Shown here: positions 1 to 9,677 of the stretch, piece after piece
Layout: each line of letters begins with the position of its first letter
Numbering within the stretch: the stretch's first letter is position 1
Assembly (NCBI GenBank): GCA_015680685.1
Contig: MNCI01012692.1
Coordinates: 338,018 to 360,041 of the forward strand
Source of the DNA: Gnetum montanum
Taxonomy: Eukaryota > Streptophyta > Gnetopsida > Gnetales > Gnetaceae
Direction: 5' to 3'
Length of the DNA stretch: 22,024 nt
Position numbers and translations under genes: made by a program
Notes under the pieces: generated by a model
What the model saw: the letters and a program-made list of their open reading frames with translations, nothing else
Database searches by the model: none
What the model was told of the DNA's origin: nothing

Positions 1-161
1 TTTGGCTAAGAGGCAAACTAACTAAAATTTTCCACAAAACAAATAGTTATCATCATAATTCTAGGCCAAGAGATGAATTATTATGGGTACATATTGGCTA
101 GAATTTGTCATAGAACATATATAATTATAGTCATAATGCTAATGATGAAACAACTTTTTAT

Positions 162-237
162 CTAGGATATCATATTTATGATATCGTAAGTGTAATATTT
201 TAGCTTACTATATGATGTCATAAATACGATATACTAG
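162..237. repeat. Imperfect foldback of about 76 nt
   Basis: The left arm begins CTAGGATATC and runs to about 190. The right arm ends ATATACTAG at 237 and is its imperfect reverse complement. There are about three mismatches, a bulge of about 5 nt and a loop of about 13 nt (TGTAATATTTTAG). The fold could be a short foldback or MITE remnant, or a miRNA-precursor-like hairpin. The sequence alone does not decide, and AT-richness raises the odds of a chance fold. Confidence 0.5.
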
Positions 238-967
238 GTCATGATCATGTTTATAAATACAAGCCCACTGTCACATCTAAAACAAGTTTTTGGCCAACAC
301 ATAGTGAAATTCTTACAATTTATTTCAGTAAAGTTAGAGTTAGTTCTGAATGCCTGCAATGTGGAGATTAATAGTTGTTTGATAATTTTATTCAAGTGGA
401 TTGTTCTTGGACATAAATCATGAATGGTAATAAAAGATCAAGACTATTCTTCATCATTGCAATATATCACATAGAATAGATTTAGCTTTCTATATTATTC
501 ACTTTTACTATGTCATTTACATTTCCCAAATCATTTAATATTTCAATGTTCATTAGTAAGACATAATGAATATGATTGTTTTAAAGCATAAAGTATAATT
601 GTTTGGTAACTTAGTAGTGACTGTACTTGCTTTGCTTAATAATAAAGTTACTTGGTAATCCCAATAACAATTACATTAGCCCAAGATGTGTACGGAAAAC
701 AAGAACGAATACTTATCACCAATAGGCTAGAATAGTTTTATGTTTCTATTATGTTTACTTTTAGCATACATGAAGTCAAACAATATCATTTAAACTAATC
801 ATTTTCTAGGCTAAACAATGTATACATGTTACTACAACTATGGTACTGATATTATTTTGTACAATGTTGAACATTTGCATATATGTAAAGTATTTGATAG
901 TAGCTTATTAATGAAGTTATATGTACGATATTGAACAATGAAATGTATTTGAGACTGAGGAACAAAT

Positions 968-1009
968 CAATGAAAGGATAGGGAAATCCAATGAAAGGAT
1001 AGGGCAATC
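968..1009. repeat. Tandem pair of a 21-bp unit
   Basis: Unit 1 (968-988) and unit 2 (989-1009) both start CAATGAAAGGATAGGG and differ at one base (AAATC against CAATC). A short CAAT remnant of a third unit follows. This is a simple tandem duplication with no coding context. Confidence 0.9.
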
Positions 1010-2170
1010 CAATATACATGTTTCAACGTTTGTTATTTCGAAGGTTGCAATGGACTTTGTGGCTCAAGTTTACTCTTAATATCCATGATGAGTGGTAATC
1101 TCTGTCAATGAATTACAATCTTGTAGTTTCTAAGATATATATTGGCAATTATCATAGTATTCTATATCAAAGATGGAAACAAATTATGTAAATATTAGAT
1201 TGAGTGACTAATGTGAAAATGCCTTATCATAATATGAGTTTAGCCTTGGATGTGGAATTTCATTTTTGATCTTTAGTCTTTTTTGCATTTTTTATTTTAA
1301 ATTTTGAAATTTGTTTAGAAATTCACTATAACAATGCACAATAAACTAAATATTTAATTCTTGCTACACTAAGGAAACAACCATGCAATTTAAGGTAGAG
1401 GCACTGTTGGAATTCTATGACATTACCTATTGGGTGGACACTCTTTCACACAGTTTCTACTTAAATTCCTTCATCCCTTGTTTTTTAAAGCATTTTCACA
1501 GGAAAGTAGTAAGATCATCAGAATATCTACCATATGAACTACACACTCTCATGCATGGCCAATGTTTAAATGGTAACTCTGGTCTGGTTGTTTCTCTGTG
1601 TATGTGCTATAGTGAACAACTGCCAGATTCCCTCTATCCGTACATGCTCCTCTGAGTATGGTAAATTTCTTACTTTGTCTTCATTTTTGATAATGCGCCT
1701 GCGATTCATCTGTTAAGTTTCACGACAACTTGCATGGATTCAAAAATTGAAAGTCACGCGGGAACAAGGAGCCTTCATACAAAATGATTTAGACAAAATA
1801 GAAGTGAATCAGACAACATGCAGTGCTAAATGACAAATCAGATCTTTGTGAAAATCCTGAAAAAAATAGATAACACTATTTTTGAAAGAACAGTTTCAGA
1901 ATAATGATCATAAATAATGGTTGCAGTAGCAATCCAACTGGTTCCTGGATTCTAGTCAGCTGCCCAGATTCGGGCATTCATTGCAAGCATCCTCAACCAA
2001 TCCATTTTTAGTCCAGACATGCAGGCCTGACATCCGTTTTTGGTCCAATCCATTTTAGGAAACAACAGTAACTGACATTCTTGCTAAGACATGCAATAGA
2101 GGTAATAATTGTGAAGGAAAGAATTGGATTTTTATTGCTGCTCATTAATTATAGCTGGAATTGTAACCAT

Positions 2171-2177
2171 TATATAT
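2171..2177 (+). promoter_or_regulatory. Possible TATA box upstream of the MED26-like gene
   Basis: TATATAT lies about 340 bases before the chosen start codon. A leader from about 2200, with a 5' UTR intron ending in TTTTTCAG at 2504, would connect the two. In AT-rich DNA such a match is weak evidence, and no transcript supports it. Confidence 0.2.
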
Positions 2178-2512
2178 GCGCAGGCCTTCAACACTGTTCA
2201 CATGAATTGCAATTTTCACCATCAGATTTTGCACAGTAGTATTCATCTGAGCCGTTCTGGAAGTGCATAATCCACCCATATCCAATTTGTTTGAGGTTGG
2301 TTTTTCTAATTAGAATCAATTTGGTGTTTCTTTATCTTCTTCTTAGAATATAAAATTTTTGGCATGATCACGACACTTTTCCTGTGAATTGTGTGCGATT
2401 TACGGTACTGATTGACATAACTCTGATGTAAACTGAATCCTATTTTGAGTATTTTCATTTGGGAATTTGGCTAAGCCATTTTTGGTTTGGTTTTAGTTTT
2501 TCAGAATTACAG

Positions 2513-4269
2513 ATGAGGATGGAACTGGATGATATGAGGAAATTTGTGGAGGATTCTGGGGTAGAGATTTGGGCTGTAATAAATACTGCTCTAGCTGTGG
2601 CCTTTGCAGATTATCCGCAAGAATTCAAGCTAAGAAGGGATCGAATCGCAATGCGGTTATACGCCTCCTCTGCTGTTTTGCAATGCTAGAACTGTGACAC
2701 CAACGAAAATGGACATTCTGAAGCAGCTGCAGGAGGATGTAAAAACAGATACAAATCCAGAGAACAAACAGACGAATTACCTGCAACTAAGCATAACCAT
2801 GACTACGAGCAGGAGAATGAGGATGAGGATAAGAAGGAGAACTGTGGCGAGAGAGATTCAGAAAATACGCAAACAGATGTGACTATTCTGAGCGAGTTGA
2901 TGCAGATTAAGCAAAATTTGGAAGATGATCAGGTCTGCTACTACTGTTTATCTATCATAGCTGAATTTATTTAATTCCTGTAATTGGCCATGAGAATGGG
3001 TAAAAAGAATTATGTTGATAAGAAAACATAGATTTGTGGTGTAACCTAATAACTGTTTTAATGTTTGCCAATCTCAATTTCATTCTGAAATGTTGCTTTC
3101 TTGGCTTTGTTGCAGTCCGATGAGTATTTGCTGGGGTTACGTCAAAGATTGTTGGAAATGAAAATATCTATGGAGGCTTTGAGAGTAAGAATTGGGAGAG
3201 ATTACTAAAGTTATTTTATATGCATCTATTAGGTTTGACAAGTGAATGATGGCTAATTTACCTATTATCAAAATCTTGATATTGATCTCTACCAGTTATT
3301 AACTACTGATGATTTCTGATTTGTGTACTGTAGGAATCTGCTATTGGTAGGAAAGTGAGTGCATTGTGCATTGCGTAAGCATTCTTCTTCCCAAATTCAA
3401 AAGATTGTGAAACAGCTCATCAAGTATGTGTAAATTCCTTTTGTGTTTTATCTGACCACAAATTCATTATTTTAATTTCACATCGTAATTGCAAGTACCT
3501 GATTGGTTTGCAGGAACTGGAAAGGTGTTGTTGATGATTGGGTGAATGCTACTAGGGAAGGAGCAAATACTACAACTGTAGGTTAGAAGATGATGCACAT
3601 GGCTCTTTATAGCTTATTGTGTTAGCCTAGATCTATGTTTTGCTATGATGTGTTTTGTTTCCTGATTAAAACTGATTTTCATTTCTGAAAATTTTTAAAA
3701 CCATGTAGATGAAGCTTCTCCTCAAGGTGAGTTGAAATCCCAAGGAAGAATGCAGTAGAGGTAAGCTTTTATAATCTTTACAGCTTTTAATCTTCTGTTC
3801 TACTGTATATTTAGTCAAAATAACCTGTACTAGCATTTTGTCTATTCTTTTTTAAAAAAATAACTAAATTATGGTTATTCTTCTTCTAAATTTAGAAGGG
3901 CATGACAAGTTTGTCTGCCTCTGAGATGCTTGCTTCTACAAGGAAACGGCTTCGGGAAAGGTACCAGGAAGCTGAAAATGGTAAATCAAGTTTTATTCTT
4001 GCAATTTCATTTAGTCCTATCAATAAATGCTTTGGTTCTGTTCCCCACTAAAGCTAGCAATACTACTACTACAATTTAATAAAATTCTAATGAAACCCGG
4101 TTGGGGTAAATCATTTTTGGCCTTACAAATTCTGACATATTGCTTTTGGTTTTGGATTTTTAAAGCAAAAAAGCGCAGACAAGTGCAAGTGATTGATACA
4201 CAGGACATTCCAAAACCTAGAAATTCTTTATTTTTCCATGGCACAGGCCGTGGGTATGCCAAACATTGA
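2513..4269 (+). pseudogene. MED26: MED26-like Mediator subunit (TFIIS N-terminal/LW domain), intron-bearing pseudogene
   Basis: Plant MED26 proteins are nuclear Mediator subunits that link Mediator to RNA polymerase II elongation factors through a TFIIS N-terminal (LW) domain. Seven exons can be laid out: 2513-2932, 3116-3184, 3334-3423, 3514-3581, 3709-3726 (or to 3760), 3896-3980 and 4166-4269, nearly all with GT...AG borders. Exon 1 has the family's opening (MELDD..., 'DYPQE', 'RLYASS') and an acidic stretch. Exons 2-4 carry the LW domain (IGRKVSAL, RKHSS, NWKGVVDDW). Exons 6-7 carry the C-terminal 'ARKRL'-like and 'IPKP' signatures, ending in TGA. The second ATG (2519) fits the family start better than 2513. 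Lesions are a TAG at 2687-2689 in exon 1, a 7-bp tandem duplication in exon 3, and an exon 5 phase that does not join exon 6 in frame; reading through exon 5 meets a TAG at 3756. Retained introns argue for a duplicated or decayed gene, not a processed copy. The family call is firm. Subtype c is my best match. Confidence 0.85.
3360..3373 (+). repeat. 7-bp tandem duplication causing a frameshift in the LW domain
   Basis: TGCATTG occurs twice back to back (3360-3366 and 3367-3373) inside exon 3. The reading before it (ESAIGRKV) and after it (RKHSSSQIQ) both match the LW-domain core, but in different frames. Leaving out one 7-bp copy puts them in register, so the duplication explains the shift without any other change. 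Confidence 0.85.
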
Positions 4270-4326
4270 TTGGTCGTGTATAACAAATATATTCAAGGAT
4301 TCAACCGAATATCTGTTTGGTCTGTC

Positions 4327-4332
4327 AATAAA
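4327..4332 (+). terminator. Possible polyadenylation signal of the MED26-like relic
   Basis: AATAAA lies 58 bases after the stop codon at 4267-4269. The position is sensible for a plant near-upstream element, but the match is common in AT-rich DNA. Confidence 0.3.
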
Positions 4333-4729
4333 AAAGAGAAGAAAGAACACAGCTAGTTGTTGCATGCTGTTGTATATGATTCAGTCACCTAGTTCAGATT
4401 GTGGGAGCAAAAAATATACATCAAGGGATTCCAAAATGAAAATTTACATGACCCAAAGCTAGAAGAATTTCCGTAAGCGGCTACTGGGTATGGTCTTTTC
4501 ATCACTTCAATAGGCTTTCAGCTAAGCTGGATAAATTTCCATCAAGCTATTATATTCCTTAAATATCTCGCAGCTACCTTTGGTTAAAATTATCAGGCTA
4601 CGCTATAGTGTGACTATGTTTGCCTTTTAATCCAGTTGATGAAGCTGCCACCCGGAAGCACAAAATTTTTTGGACAAGATTTAGCTTTTAATCCTCAATT
4701 ATTTTCCTTCGACAAAATATCCCTGAAAG
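4333..4729. other. Non-coding stretch downstream of the MED26-like relic
   Basis: I see no gene or recognisable repeat here. It may include 3' flank of the relic gene. Confidence 0.5.
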
Positions 4730-4850
4730 TAATTTCATATAAAAATGTGAAATTTAGTTACCTCTGTTTGCCCCTGTTTTTGTTCCATTTTGTTTTTTTA
4801 ATCTGAGGCTACCAGTGCATAGGCTAGCGGTGCATAGCCTGAGGCTAACA
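4730..4850 (+). repeat. 3' end fragment of an LTR, same family as the copia LTR at 13742-14031
   Basis: Read on +, this matches the reverse complement of about 13742-13848. Shared landmarks in order are TAAAAATG, TTAGTTACCT, TGTTTGCCCCTGTTTT, a T-rich run, a CTGAGGCTA/CTGAGACTA step, two TGCATAG-type boxes, and a GGCTAACA terminus. It includes a 15-bp imperfect tandem (AGGCTA..AGTGCAT, then AGGCTA..GGTGCAT). The terminal TAACA is the inverse of the TGTTA start of the family's 3' LTR at 9609. The left part of the LTR is missing. Orientation is opposite to the 9555-14031 element, so this is a separate insertion, probably a truncated or solo LTR. Confidence 0.75.
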
Positions 4851-5401
4851 ATTTGGCGCTAGCGTTTTTAAATTTTAGACATCAAGCTAAACTAATTTTA
4901 TTAGAGTCGAATGTTAAATTGGTACCAGAACATTAAACACGTAAAATTTTTTGATATCTACAGTGCTTTAATAACCCATTTTCCATGCCTCACCCAATAC
5001 AAATTTGATATTTCTTCAACGAGTTCAATAACATAACCAAATTGATGAAAGGAAAAAACAAAATTGGTGTTCAGGAAAGGCTAAATTGATATACGAACCA
5101 GAAAAATTGATCTTACAAAAACGTTATTTGTAGCTTATCAATAACATTTCTTGTAACATTATTATTATAAGTTAAGGTTGTCTCGTCATACCTTTACCGC
5201 AACTTGTAGTTATGTTACGATGGCTAAAATTGGTATGGGAAATATAATTAATCACACTTAAGTAATGGTCTAAGAAATGAAATCATCGCTTAAATATTTG
5301 ATACTATTAATATTTGATAAAACTTTGTTATCCCAATGGTTTTGCTTGGGTATGACAAATTATTTGAACTAAGCTTAAAGTTAGTTATGGTAGCCTTGTA
5401 G
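4851..5401. other. Non-coding AT-rich stretch after the LTR fragment
   Basis: No open frame of note. TTGGCGCTAGC directly after the LTR end (from 4853) sits where a primer binding site would be but does not match the tRNA-Met type. A closer match to that type, TTGGTACCAGAAC, lies at 4919-4931, too far from the LTR end to trust. Nothing else is recognisable. Confidence 0.4.
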
Positions 5402-5545
5402 CGGTTTTGGCTTAGTAGTAAGACTTTTGTTTTGGAAGCTCTTAAGTCATGGGTTCGATTTTAGTGGACAATGTTGAGTTATGAAGTTTTATTTGGACCA
5501 TATTTCTTGGGGTGTACCTGTATTTCAATTACTTTAGGTTCCAAC
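5402..5545 (+). mobile_element. tRNA-derived SINE, copy 1
   Basis: An A-box-like TGGCTTAGTAGT (5408-5419) and a B-box-like GGTTCGATT (5452-5460) lie 32 bases apart, the layout of an internal RNA polymerase III promoter. The tRNA-like head has no visible acceptor-stem closure, so it is not a tRNA gene. The body after the B box (GTTGAGTTATGAAGTTTTATTT, in shorter pieces) recurs at 8930-9040 (+) and 16430-16550 (-). This is the best preserved B box of the three. The 3' limit is approximate, and no clear target-site duplication was found by eye. Confidence 0.7.
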
Positions 5546-6341
5546 AACCATAATAAAGGTTTTGTTAGGGTATGATTAAGCAAATGATTTAATGTGATAA
5601 TAATGTTTAATTCTTAAGATCAAACAACTCAAGAGGCTATGGTGACAGGTCAAAAGTAGGGTAATAAAAGAAACAATATTTCAAATTAATGTTGACATAG
5701 TAAAAACACTATACTGCATGATGAGCAGCAAGTAGTCCTTTCCCCCAACCATACAAATCATTAGCATGCACTAGCAATTTGGTTAAATTCCATGGACTTA
5801 GCACTTAAGTGTGCATATACACAAAGATAGTGATTTTGGGAAATATGATTGTTGTCTTCTTAGATCTCACTTGTGTAAACTCATTTTTATGGTTAGATGT
5901 CAGCTAAGGCATATGATATTTATTTATATTTTATATTTTTATTTATTTAATCATAAGTGTAAAGTAAAGATAATTAATTGGGAAATTAACTACTCTAATT
6001 ATTTAATGGCTCTTAAGCTAACTTGCCTAGCATAAGCATCTATGTCGATTTTCTATACACATCTTGAACTTGAAGTAGCACTATTGGATTACCAAGTGTC
6101 TATTGTTGGGCATACCAAATAGCCACTACTGGGATTACCAAGCATTAAACGATATGTTCAAAGTGGTCGTACTTATGTGTTCATTATTAGAAGCATTAAT
6201 TAACTAAAGATAAGAGCGTAAATTACTTTAATAATAAAATGCATGAAATAAACATTAATCTATTCCAAGTGCTTCAATGAGTATTAAGAACCTCATCTTT
6301 ATTGTCATCACATCAATGTGTTGAGCTACAATGATGCTTGA
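5546..6341. other. Non-coding stretch between the SINE and the gag relic
   Basis: No recognisable protein. An imperfect direct repeat with a period of about 44 bp occurs at about 6076-6142, with GGATTACCAAG present in both copies. Part of this stretch could be the leader or LTR of the gag relic that follows, but I found no LTR ends or primer site. Confidence 0.45.
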
Positions 6342-7430
6342 ATAAGGATCTATACAATTGTTTCAAGTCCTACTAAGGGCACTCAAAAAATACATCCAGT
6401 TGAAACACAATGCAAAAGAGATTGGAACCAAGAGAAGTGTCATGCAGCGACAAAGGGAAAATGGTTCACTAACCCCTTGTTCCTGCTGAACCAAAAAGAC
6501 AACGAGGATCCTCCCTCTCGGGGTTATCAACATGAAAATTCTAAACCCTTTGACTCTAGTAAAGGGGGCTTGAGCCTGAACTTATAGTCCACTATTAATA
6601 ATTCTAGTTCAAAAAAGAGTAGGTCCCATGATTGTGGGGGCTTCAAAAGTGGGAATCAAGGTAGGGGCTTGGGTAGGCATCATGATGGCAATAAATCTTA
6701 TGATTGGGGCTATGACAAGCAGAGAGTAGGTGGTAGACACTATGGTGGTGGTAGTCCTCCTCCCTGTTTGCCCTCTTCATTTACATTTTCTTCTTCCTCC
6801 TTTGAATTTGGTTGAAATCGTAGAGGATGAAACCATGATGGAGGTGAATAGTGGGACACCAATGATCGTAGGCCCCACCATGAAAAAAGGGATAGCAGAG
6901 GACATCATAGGCATCATCAAAATCATGATGATGATAAGCCTTTACTTGCAACTCAAAGCATGTTGAATACCATAGAGGTAGTTAGAATTCCAACTAGGCA
7001 TGTGAAAGATAGCCAAATAAAGTAGTTGGATATGAATAATATCCCCAAATTTGAAGAGGGATATAACTCAAATTCACAAACCCATCTTCAACGCTTTCAA
7101 GATGCCTGTGCCTTGTAGAACATCAAAAACAATTGGCAAAGACTTAAGTTGTTTCCTAGAATACTCATAAAATAAGCTAAAAGTTGGTGCCACTCTTTGG
7201 AGCCAGAATCAATCCAAAGATGAAGTATGATCCTTGACCTGTTTAATGACAAATATTAAGTGTACTCTTGAGTATCCAACTTGAGAAAGAAAATCCAAGG
7301 TTGGCAATATGGAACACATTAACCCTTGGATGTAGCCATGAGTAGGTATTATTCCATTTTCCATAGATGTCCTAGCCATGGTTATTCTCAATGGGAGCAG
7401 CTTCACCATATCATAGATGGGCTCCTATAA
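6342..7430 (+). pseudogene. Decayed Ty3/gypsy-type gag
   Basis: Gag forms the retroelement's particle shell. One frame (codons starting at positions divisible by 3) stays in register for about 1.1 kb. The N-terminal part is rich in Gly, His, Arg and Asp (about 6600-6940). The C-terminal part carries the Retrotrans_gag pattern: FQDACAL (7095-7115), LKLFPRIL, AKSW.HSLEPESI, LFNDKY, and later CPSHGYSQWEQL near the end. In-frame stops occur at 6585, 6813, 6828, 6849, 7023, 7116, 7173, 7221, 7257, 7269 and 7320. Several sit where Trp or Gln would be expected and fit C-to-T or G-to-A changes. There are no frameshifts over the stretch. No protease, RT or integrase follows, so the element is truncated. 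The family assignment rests on pattern recognition. Order and lineage within gypsy are not decided. Confidence 0.7.
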
Positions 7431-8929
7431 AAAATGAGAAGAACTATTTCCATAGCTTTTGATGTTTGTATATATTTTTTTTCTTTGAAATAAATCTTCT
7501 TAATTGTAAAAGGAAATTGATATTATAAGTAAGCGGGAAAACTTATATTCAACCAATTACATATTATAATAGTTCTAATTCTTGGAACTTTTTTATTGTA
7601 AATGACATTTATTTAATACTTGTCATTTTCTACTATATAAAAAAGATGTTATGAAAAAGAAAAAATATATTGAAATTTAGAATAGAAAAAAATCTGAAGT
7701 TGAAAATACAAAAAAATCAACTAAATGATCATGATAAAAATAATTAAATGTGAATAAATAAACTAGAGAAGACAAAAGCTTGTATGAATATTTGTACTTA
7801 AACTATATAAAGTATAGATCTATCTAGAGAAATAGCTTATAAGGAAAAATTTTCCTTATCTAATAAGAATATCATTATCTCAAAGATTCAAACTAATGTT
7901 GATAAGAAGGTTATTATTGATGTTAAAGATTCTTGTCGTAAGATTAACATTAAGTAATGAAATGAAGGTTATTGAAAAGTTGAGCACTCATTTTCCAGTA
8001 AATGTTACTTTGATACAAATATTGATTTTTCACTACAGCTTTCTACCTCAAATACTTTTGTAATTTTAAGTTCAAGCATGGATGTTGAAAGTGATGTAGA
8101 TGTTGTTGAAACTAATGTTGTTAAGGCTATATGTTTGAGTAGACATTCTTAAAATTGGAAATTTTTTTCTTTTCATGTTATTTCTAATGTTTTCAACTTA
8201 ATGTTAAGCATGCAATGTACTATGACATTTTTTCTTATTTTTCAAATATTTTTGGGGTTTAACACCCTTAGATCTCAAATGTTTAGTCTAAGTATAATCA
8301 AGAAAAATATAATGTTCATCCTTAAGATCTCATGATTCACATAGCCTACATATGTATTCTTCTCTATGAAGTTATATCCTTCTTCTTCTTTCTATCATAA
8401 GATGATGTAAACTCAAATGAAGTTTGTTGATGAAAACAAAACATCTCATTAAAAGTATAATTTATAGACAATGAACTTTTGAGTTTAACTACTTACCTTT
8501 CAAAATAAATATTTTCTTACCTTCCACATTTGACTATAACTCTGTAAGAACCCACCATTGAATCAAATTATGAATGTGCTTTTAGTTACTTTGTATCTCC
8601 TTTAAGGAGATATCTCATCTTCAACTATTGTATCCCTTGGAATTACCATCATTGTTATTTTGTATCTTTAAGAAATACCTTGGAAAATTTAATTTGTTCA
8701 AATTTTACTAGTTTTTAAGCATAATAATAGAGTAATAAACAACTTTTGAAAGTATATAACACTTTAATAAAAACACAAAATAGGATCTCTATAATTTCAT
8801 GTTTAATTCATCAAGTAAAAATATCTTTTGTATAGTTTTAATGACTTTCCAATTTTTAGCTATAAGACTCGGTCCCCAAACTCTACATCTATATAATATA
8901 ATATGATAAATAAATGTATGAGTTATGGT
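7431..8929. other. AT-rich non-coding stretch
   Basis: No recognisable gene. A + frame reads fairly openly from 7811 to about 8152, with stops near 7955 and 7970, and has a Val/Asp/Ser-rich composition. It has no motif I know and is probably decayed repeat or chance. Confidence 0.45.
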
Positions 8930-9040
8930 AACTCCAAGTTATGAATTCAATTTTGGTGAGTAATACTGAGTTATAAGTTTTAATTTGATTATATGTCTTG
9001 AGGATAGATATTATATTAAAGAAAATGTTTCAAGTTCTAA
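8930..9040 (+). mobile_element. tRNA-derived SINE, copy 2 (3' part)
   Basis: From the degenerate B box (GAATTCAATTTT, 8943-8954), the sequence follows copy 1 through GTGAGTAATACTGAGTTATA, a TTTAATTTGATTATAT block matching copy 1's TTTATTTGGACCATAT, then TCTTGAGGATAGATA and TTCAAGTTCTAA. The A-box half is not recognisable. It is in the same orientation as copy 1 and more diverged. Confidence 0.55.
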
Positions 9041-9554
9041 AATCTACCACCTATAACGATCTAAAATATTTGTTTTCTAACATTCCATGTGTAAACTCTT
9101 AATGTTTTACATTTATTTTAATTTCATAGAGAGCTTTTATTCATATTGCTATTATGTCCTTAATGCATTTGTCCTATCTACAATTATTATTTACATATTA
9201 AAGACCAAAGCAACTAAAAGTGTCCATAATTTGGACATTTTCATCATCAAATTTAAAATTATACTACATATTTCTCATACCCCATATTATTATAAACATG
9301 TTATTACATCTATCTTGTTAATTCGTAAGGACTAAATAAATTTTAAATGGTTTATTCTAAAACATAATTTTAATCTAATGGCAAATAGTTTTTCTCTTAC
9401 TTTCTTAAAGTAGAATATTAAATAATATAATCATAAATTTTAGTTCTAAAAATTATATAAAATATTAAAATTAAAATAACTAGTTGAAAGAATATCAGAA
9501 ATGAATATATATGATAGCCAAAGACTCAAATAAAATAAAATCCTTTATAATTCA
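9041..9554. other. Very AT-rich non-coding stretch
   Basis: No coding or repeat signal can be supported. The missing body of the copia 3' LTR would be expected here, but none of its landmarks (for example TTTGCCCCTG on -) is present. Confidence 0.5.
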
Positions 9555-9609
9555 ATTATCCATAACACATTCAACTTTAATAATGACCGACCCTTAAACA
9601 CATTTAACA
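9555..9609 (-). repeat. Truncated 3' LTR of the copia element
   Basis: On the minus strand it starts TGTTAAATGTGTTTAAGGGT directly after the polypurine tract. It matches the start of the 5' LTR (from 14031: TATTAAATGTGTTTAAGGAT) through the GTCATTA and AAGTTGAA blocks. Similarity stops near 9555, and the remaining ~235 bp expected from the 5' LTR are absent or unrecognisable. Confidence 0.75.
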
Positions 9610-9616
9610 CCCTCCT
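9610..9616 (-). other. Polypurine tract of the copia element
   Basis: AGGAGGG on the minus strand directly precedes the TGTTAAATG start of the 3' LTR, as expected for the plus-strand primer of reverse transcription. Confidence 0.75.
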
Positions 9617-9677
9617 ATAAACTGAAAGTTTACAAACTATTAGTTTACAAAAAATCATTCTATGTGCATACTCCAAG

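Larger units (their letters stand above)
1..2170. other. Non-coding AT-rich stretch
   Basis: No frame here shows a recognisable protein, and the open frames present (for example 60 aa near 241 and 90 aa at 1383-1655) have no recognisable motif. The stretch holds the foldback at 162-237 and the 21-bp tandem pair at 968-1009, listed separately. Nothing else can be supported. Confidence 0.6.

Noticed and set aside
1383-1655. 90-codon open frame on +
   Set aside because: No motif, no splice or promoter context, and a composition like the flanking AT-rich DNA.
3727-3760. A 5-nt micro-exon (TAGAG) that would restore phase between exons 5 and 6
   Set aside because: It would need a 29-base intron, too short for plant splicing.
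4020-4286. 88-codon open frame on -
   Set aside because: It is the opposite strand of the last intron and last exon of the MED26-like relic.
4919-4931. Primer binding site TTGGTACCAGAAC
   Set aside because: It resembles the tRNA-Met type but lies about 70 bases from the LTR terminus at 4850 with no second LTR end beside it.
5402-5465. tRNA gene
   Set aside because: A- and B-box-like blocks are present, but there is no acceptor stem or anticodon arm that closes. The downstream body recurs elsewhere, so a SINE is the better call.
7811-8152. Fairly open + frame
   Set aside because: It is interrupted by stops near 7955 and 7970, is AT-driven in composition and has no recognisable motif.
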